From an uncultured Slackia sp. (GTDB lineage: Bacteria; Actinomycetota; Coriobacteriia; Coriobacteriales; Eggerthellaceae): a stretch of 18,154 nt of DNA. The notes under the pieces are model-generated. The model made no database searches and had not been told where the DNA came from. It saw only the letters and a list, made by a program, of their open reading frames with translations. Location: positions 1-18,154 of the forward strand of contig CAKUEV010000015.1 in the NCBI GenBank assembly GCA_934646845.1. The letters are read 5' to 3'. Both the position numbers and the translations under genes were made by a program. Of the stretch, positions 14,693 to 18,154 are shown in pieces; positions within the stretch are counted from its first letter, which is position 1; each line of letters begins with the position of its first letter.

Positions 14693-15180
14693 TGAAAACC
14701 TTGCCCAAACCTTGTCCAAAACCCGCTTGAATCCCTTTGAAATCTTGCGTAATGCCACTCGAATTCTGCAAGAGCTCAGCACGAATTCCGATCGATCTTC
14801 GTTCGAATTTCGATCGAGCTTCGTTTGCGCTTTGCTCAAATGCCAGTCTCACCCCGTTTGGATTGCGCATGACCCCTGATAGGGCTTCGCTTTCATCTGA
14901 ATTGAACCGCCTCAAATTCCGCTTAAAGCCTGAATGGGTCTCGCCCGAATCCCGAACGAATCTCGCTTAAACCCCAATAGAATCTCGTCTGAGCCTGACC
15001 GGATTCCGTCCGAGTCCGATCGTATCCCGATGGAATCGTGCTCGAAAGCTGACTGAATTGAGCTCGAGTTTTGACTGAGATGTGCACGAGCCTTGATTGG
15101 ATTCTGCGCGAACCATGATCAGGGCTTTCTTAAGTCTGGTCAAAATCTGCATGAACCTCTACGAATCTTTACAAAGTGCG
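14693..15180. repeat. Degenerate tandem array with 11-bp period (about 45 units)
   Basis: Reading from 14693, the sequence divides into 45 consecutive units: 38 of 11 bases and 7 of 10. The loose plus-strand consensus is NNYGAATCYYG. Examples: CCCGAATCCCG (14944), AACGAATCTCG (14955), ATAGAATCTCG (14977), CACGAATTCCG (14780), ATTGGATTCTG (15096). By hand count the last position is G in 37 of 45 units. The period is not a multiple of three, so this is not repetitive protein coding, and no ORF here looks real. It begins 8 bases from the start codon of the divergently read DUF559-type gene, so it occupies that gene's upstream region. A weaker trace of the phase may continue to about 15300. Confidence 0.75.
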
Positions 15181-15302
15181 CATGTGCTTCCTTATCGAGC
15201 CGAAATCGTACAGCGTGCCATATGCTGAAAGCGCATCTCTTACACGGCATTCGAAAAAGGATGGCTCGACTCAAGATGGGTGCAACGACAAATCTCGGAC
15301 GC

Positions 15303-15473
15303 GTTCAAAAACAACCTCGAATGTGGCAAAAATATCGCTATTCACCCTCTCGTTGAGACAACCTGGCTTCTTCAGGTTTTATATCCCCAGGTCAAAATGT
15401 CGATTGAAAATCAGCTTAAACATGAAGGCTGATTGCGCGCTTTATTTCGCCACATTCGAGGTTGTTTTTGAGC
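15303..15473. repeat. Inverted-repeat element 2 (171 bp) with 23-bp perfect terminal arms
   Basis: Arms 15305-15327 and 15449-15471 are perfectly complementary over 23 bases; each arm read inward is TCAAAAA-N5-TCGAATGTGG plus C. The interior contains AACCTG/CAGGTT (7-base loop, about 15361-15379) and AATCAGC/GCTGATT (about 15407-15433) hairpins. No target-site duplication is evident at the edges. It contains no gene and resembles a MITE-like or structured-RNA element. It lies beyond the 11-bp array. Confidence 0.7.
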
Positions 15474-15766
15474 AGAACCGGTGATCAAGGGATTAAGGAA
15501 GTGGATTTCTTGCCGTCTGAGACGCGTGATGAGGACTTTCTGCCTTCGTTTGAGTGCATGCAAGATGACCCGCTGCGCCTACGCTTTGCTTGGCACACAA
15601 CTCGTTTCGACCTGGCCTATGACACGTCTCGCCCATGTCGGCTTTACTTTGATTTGACATACGCCTGACATGATTTGTGCAGCTGGTTTCTATCTTGTTA
15701 CCTCAGGATGCGAGTTTGTGTGGTAAGCGAAGCTCGCGAAGGATTTTGAGGAGGAATCAGCTGTCT
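15474..15766. other. Leader region of the phosphate transporter gene, nothing firm
   Basis: There are short ORFs (for example 15462-15668) without ribosome binding sites. A TTGACA at 15656-15661 could be a -35 box, but no good -10 is found at the right distance. GAGGAGG at 15748-15754 is the ribosome binding site of the next gene. I see no recognisable riboswitch. Confidence 0.4.
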
Positions 15767-16927
15767 ATGGACATCGCAACTTTGGTCGTTGTGGGGCTCG
15801 TGATTATAACGGCGCTCACGTTTGACTTCACGAACGGCTTTCACGACACGGCCAACGCCATGGCTACGTCGATCGCAACCGGAGCGCTTAAGCCGAAAAC
15901 TGCGGTTATCGCTGCCGGTACGTTGAACTTGGTTGGTGCATTTCTTTCGACCGAGGTGGCGAAAACCATTTCCGGCGGCATCATCAATGAGCAGGCGGTG
16001 ACAATTGGGCCTGAATTTATTTTCGCGGGTCTCGTTGGCGCGATCATTTGGAACCTGCTCACGTGGCTCGTCGGCCTTCCTTCGAGCTCGTCCCATGCGT
16101 TGTTCGGCGGTCTTGTGGGCGCCGTTATTATCGGCGCGGGCGTTGAAGGTGTGAACTTCGGCGCGGTGCTTGCCAAGGTGCTCATTCCCGCGCTCGTTTC
16201 GCCGATCGTTGCCGGCTTGGCGGCATTCGTCGCGGTGAAGCTCATATATTTCATCGTGAAGAAGATGAGCGAAGACCAGATCGTCAACGGCTTCCGCCAT
16301 GGCCAGACGGTTACGGCGTGCCTGGTGGCGCTTTCCCATGGCACTAACGACGCCCAGAAAACCATGGGCATTATCACGCTGACCCTTATCGCCGTTGGCG
16401 CCCAGGGCGCTGGCACTGGTCCCCAGCTTTGGGTCGTTGCTGTGTGCGGTTTGGCGATCGCTGCGGGCACGTACATGGGCGGTTGGCGTGTTATTCGCAC
16501 CCTTGGCAAGGGTCTTACCGAGATTTCCACTCCACAGGGCTTCGCCGCCGAGGCTGCTTCCGCAACCACGATTCTCGTTTCTTCTCACATGGGCTTCGCG
16601 CTTTCTACCACGCAGGTCTGCTCTGGCTCCATCATCGGTACCGGCCTCGGCAAGCCTGGCAACAAGGTGAACTGGGGCGTTGCGGCTCGCATGCTCGTCG
16701 CGTGGCTCGTTACGTTCCCGGCCGCCGGCTTCGTGGGCGCCGCGGCGTGCGCGCTCGCGAAAACTGGCCTTGGCGGAACGATTGCCGTCGCCTTTATCGC
16801 GGTGGTTGCCGCTCTGGTCATCTTTCGTCTGTCGAAGCGCAATCCCGTGAATTCGGGCAACGTTAATGAAGCTTCTGAAGTGAAGATCAAGACCTCCGCT
16901 TCGACCAAAGTCGCGACCGCTGCTTAA
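15767..16927 (+). CDS. pit: Pit-family inorganic phosphate (or sulfate) transporter
   Basis: Seen: 386 residues from the ATG at 15767, which follows GAGGAGG by 12 bases; this is rather long, but no better start exists. The two PiT signature halves are present, DFTNGFHDTANAMATSIATG near the N-terminus and LSHGTNDAQKTMGIITL in the middle. They sit among about ten to twelve membrane helices, with a polar C-terminal tail. Known: Pit proteins import phosphate as a metal-phosphate with protons (some relatives move sulfate), with low affinity and independently of ATP. No PhoU-like or DUF47 partner is next to it. Instead a small membrane protein starts 16 bases downstream, suggesting one transcript. 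Confidence 0.93.
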   Translation: MDIATLVVVGLVIITALTFDFTNGFHDTANAMATSIATGALKPKTAVIAAGTLNLVGAFLSTEVAKTISGGIINEQAVTIGPEFIFAGLVGAIIWNLLTWLVGLPSSSSHALFGGLVGAVIIGAGVEGVNFGAVLAKVLIPALVSPIVAGLAAFVAVKLIYFIVKKMSEDQIVNGFRHGQTVTACLVALSHGTNDAQKTMGIITLTLIAVGAQGAGTGPQLWVVAVCGLAIAAGTYMGGWRVIRTLGKGLTEISTPQGFAAEAASATTILVSSHMGFALSTTQVCSGSIIGTGLGKPGNKVNWGVAARMLVAWLVTFPAAGFVGAAACALAKTGLGGTIAVAFIAVVAALVIFRLSKRNPVNSGNVNEASEVKIKTSASTKVATAA

Positions 16928-16943
16928 AGGAAAGGATGCGAAG

Positions 16944-17168
16944 ATGCAAGAGTTTATTAATTTCGCAACCGTGCTTGTGGTCGCCGTGTGCGTGGCCGGC
17001 ATGATATCGACGCTGTACGCATCGGGCCTGCGCCTATGGGCCGCCGGCGGGCTTGACCGAGAGGGCTATGCGCGCATTATGCCGCGCGTGGGATCTGTGA
17101 TTTGCTTCGCTGGCTGCGTGTTCATCGTGCTGTTCGCGCTGTGGCTCATGATTCCGATTTTCCACTAG
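16944..17168 (+). CDS. Small two-helix membrane protein next to Pit
   Basis: I do not recognise a named family. The protein has 74 residues, with one hydrophobic helix at about 5-28 and another at about 49-71, separated by a charged loop (GLDREGYARIMPRVG). The start follows AAAGGAAAGG about 6-14 bases upstream. Its place 16 bases after the Pit stop and 33 bases before the stress protein gene suggests co-transcription and perhaps a role as an accessory subunit of the transporter, which is an inference from position only. Confidence 0.75.
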   Translation: MQEFINFATVLVVAVCVAGMISTLYASGLRLWAAGGLDREGYARIMPRVGSVICFAGCVFIVLFALWLMIPIFH

Positions 17169-17187
17169 GCAATGCTCGCGATTCTTT

Positions 17188-17202
17188 TTTGAGAGGCTCA
17201 AA
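17188..17202 (+). promoter_or_regulatory. Ribosome binding site inside a small hairpin
   Basis: TTTGAG (17188-17193) and CTCAAA (17197-17202) pair around AGG. The ribosome binding site GAGAGG (17191-17196) lies mostly inside this stem-loop, directly before tandem ATG codons at 17202 and 17205. It might weakly lower initiation. Confidence 0.35.
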
Positions 17203-18059
17203 TGATGAAAAAGATTCTTGTCGGTATCGATGGAACCGCGCGCGGTACGAGGGCCCTTCATTGGGCGGCGCGTCGCGCGGGCCGCGAGGGCGCTAAGCTC
17301 GAGCTGCTCTCGGTTATCGATTCGAGGAAAGTGAAGGAAGCGGGCGTTTCGATTGAAGACGTTCAAGAGGCCGTTGAGGCGAACTTGGACAAGGCGCGCG
17401 ATTTCGTTGCCGAGCGTTATTCCAACGTTCAGGTTGAGATGCGCATCGCGGAAGGCGAGGTTGTCGAGAACATCGTCGATGCCTCTGTTGGCTGCGACCT
17501 TATCGTGCTTGGATCGCATCATGGCATGAGCGTCGGCGACACCATCGGCGGTGCGAAGCCTTTGCGCGTTGCTGTTTCGGCGGCTGTTCCCACGGCGGTT
17601 ATTCCGGCCGACTGGGCAGAGGATTACGATGGGGAAGGCGTTGTAGTCGGAATCGACCCTGATGGATCCACGAATCAGGCGCTCGATTTCGCGATTGCCG
17701 AAGCAATTGCCACCGAGCAGCCGCTTCGATTGATTACAGGCTGGGGCCTGCCTGCCTGGATTTCGAAGCCCGCAGAAGCGATGGGCGGCGGTCTTGGGCC
17801 GGTTGGCGAACAGTATCAGGCTCGCCTCGATTCGCTTGCGGCGGTTCTGCGTGAGGAGCATGAGGGCCTTGATGTTCGTGGGCATGCTGTAGAAGGCTCG
17901 TCTCCCACGCGTGTTCTGCAGGGATATGCGAAAACCCGCGGTGTGCTTGTTTTGGGAACGCGTTCGCGCGCGGCGCTTGGCCGTGCGCTCTTCGGGTCGG
18001 TAACGCATTCGACGTTGTTGAACCTCACGATTCCGACCGTGATTGTTCCGCAAGACTAG
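17202..18059 (+). CDS. Universal stress protein with two USP domains
   Basis: Seen: 285 residues (284 if the second ATG at 17205 is used; GAGAGG suits either). Domain 1 spans about 3-137 (KKILVGIDGTARGTRALHWA, then DLIVLGSHHGMSVGDTIGG). Domain 2 spans about 146-283 (GVVVGIDPDGSTNQALDFAI, then VLVLGTRSRAALGRALFGSV). Domain 2 keeps more of the ATP-binding G-x2-G-x9-G-S/T-like region (LGRALFGSVTHS) than domain 1, where it is altered. Known: USP proteins are cytoplasmic, often bind ATP, and are induced by starvation or stress. As last gene after Pit and the small membrane protein it may tie phosphate status to stress response (inference). No clear terminator follows before the window ends. Confidence 0.92.
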   Translation: MMKKILVGIDGTARGTRALHWAARRAGREGAKLELLSVIDSRKVKEAGVSIEDVQEAVEANLDKARDFVAERYSNVQVEMRIAEGEVVENIVDASVGCDLIVLGSHHGMSVGDTIGGAKPLRVAVSAAVPTAVIPADWAEDYDGEGVVVGIDPDGSTNQALDFAIAEAIATEQPLRLITGWGLPAWISKPAEAMGGGLGPVGEQYQARLDSLAAVLREEHEGLDVRGHAVEGSSPTRVLQGYAKTRGVLVLGTRSRAALGRALFGSVTHSTLLNLTIPTVIVPQD

Positions 18060-18154
18060 CGAAGCGGTATTTCATAGAGAAGACGATATGAGCAGGACAC
18101 AATAAATTGAGAGCCCCTGCTGCATGACTTTCCGTGGATTAGGCCGACAATGGA
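18060..18154. other. Window end, nothing recognised
   Basis: A weak AGCAGG/CCTGCT pairing (18091-18096 and 18116-18121) with a 19-base loop and no U run is the only structure seen. No gene start is visible. Confidence 0.35.

Noticed and set aside
14693..15180. CRISPR array
   Set aside because: The units are 11 bases, degenerate and back to back. There are no conserved 24-40 base repeats separated by unique spacers, and no cas genes in the window.
15303..15473. Retron msr-msd RNA
   Set aside because: The long closing stem and internal hairpins are suggestive, but no reverse transcriptase is encoded in the window and no conserved priming guanosine context could be recognised.
13399..15473. 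Insertion sequence or composite transposon
   Set aside because: No transposase or recombinase is encoded between or beside the elements, and no target-site duplication was found at their edges. I keep it only as related inverted-repeat elements.
15093..15484. Open frames of 87 and 102 codons in the array/element region
   Set aside because: They cross the phased repeats and the inverted-repeat element, have no ribosome binding site and show no protein-like composition.
15698..17002. Long minus-strand open frame opposite the phosphate transporter
   Set aside because: Arg/Asn/His-rich translation with no family features. The plus strand encodes a clear Pit protein. The same holds for 17034-18053 opposite the stress protein.
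18091..18121. Terminator after the universal stress protein gene
   Set aside because: Only six pairs with a 19-base loop and no U run, which is too weak to support.

Overview
The window looks like a chromosomal segment of an anaerobic Coriobacteriia member, most likely Eggerthellaceae (Slackia/Eggerthella-like). This rests on a moderately GC-rich composition, a Tat-exported molybdopterin oxidoreductase with its own ferredoxin, NrfD anchor and TorD-type chaperone, a TIGR03960/TIGR03936 radical-SAM pair, and a Pit/small membrane protein/universal stress protein cluster. The assignment is by resemblance; no database search was possible.

Left part (1-5030): a four-gene operon for a respiratory DMSO-reductase-superfamily enzyme (catalytic subunit, four-cluster ferredoxin, membrane anchor, chaperone) closed by a good intrinsic terminator. 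Middle-left (5285-9499): a DUF697-type protein behind a TATAAT promoter, the overlapping radical-SAM pair, and a 68-residue unknown protein. Three same-strand gene junctions carry compact G.U-containing hairpins with six-base loops. Then comes a convergent intergenic region filled by three degenerate ~100-110 bp repeats.

Middle-right (9907-13292): on the minus strand, an XRE-type helix-turn-helix fused to an AlaA-like alanine aminotransferase, and upstream of it a NifX/NifB-type small metal-cluster protein with a His/Cys tail. Divergently on the plus strand lies a YddG-like aromatic amino acid exporter. The fusion gene has four copies of a GTTCAATTTC-type operator upstream and a fifth inside the linker, plus a textbook ribosome binding site and in-frame ATG at the exact start of the aminotransferase domain.

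Accessory-looking block (about 13399-15473): a minus-strand gene for a DUF559/AbiEi-like protein with a PD-(D/E)XK-type C-terminus. Immediately upstream of it is a ~490 bp non-coding array with 11 bp periodicity (about 45 degenerate units). The gene and array together are flanked by two related inverted-repeat elements of 161 and 171 bp. This block is the most unusual part of the window and the best candidate for an undescribed system.

Right end (15767-18059): a Pit phosphate transporter, a small two-helix membrane protein and a tandem-domain universal stress protein, apparently one operon.
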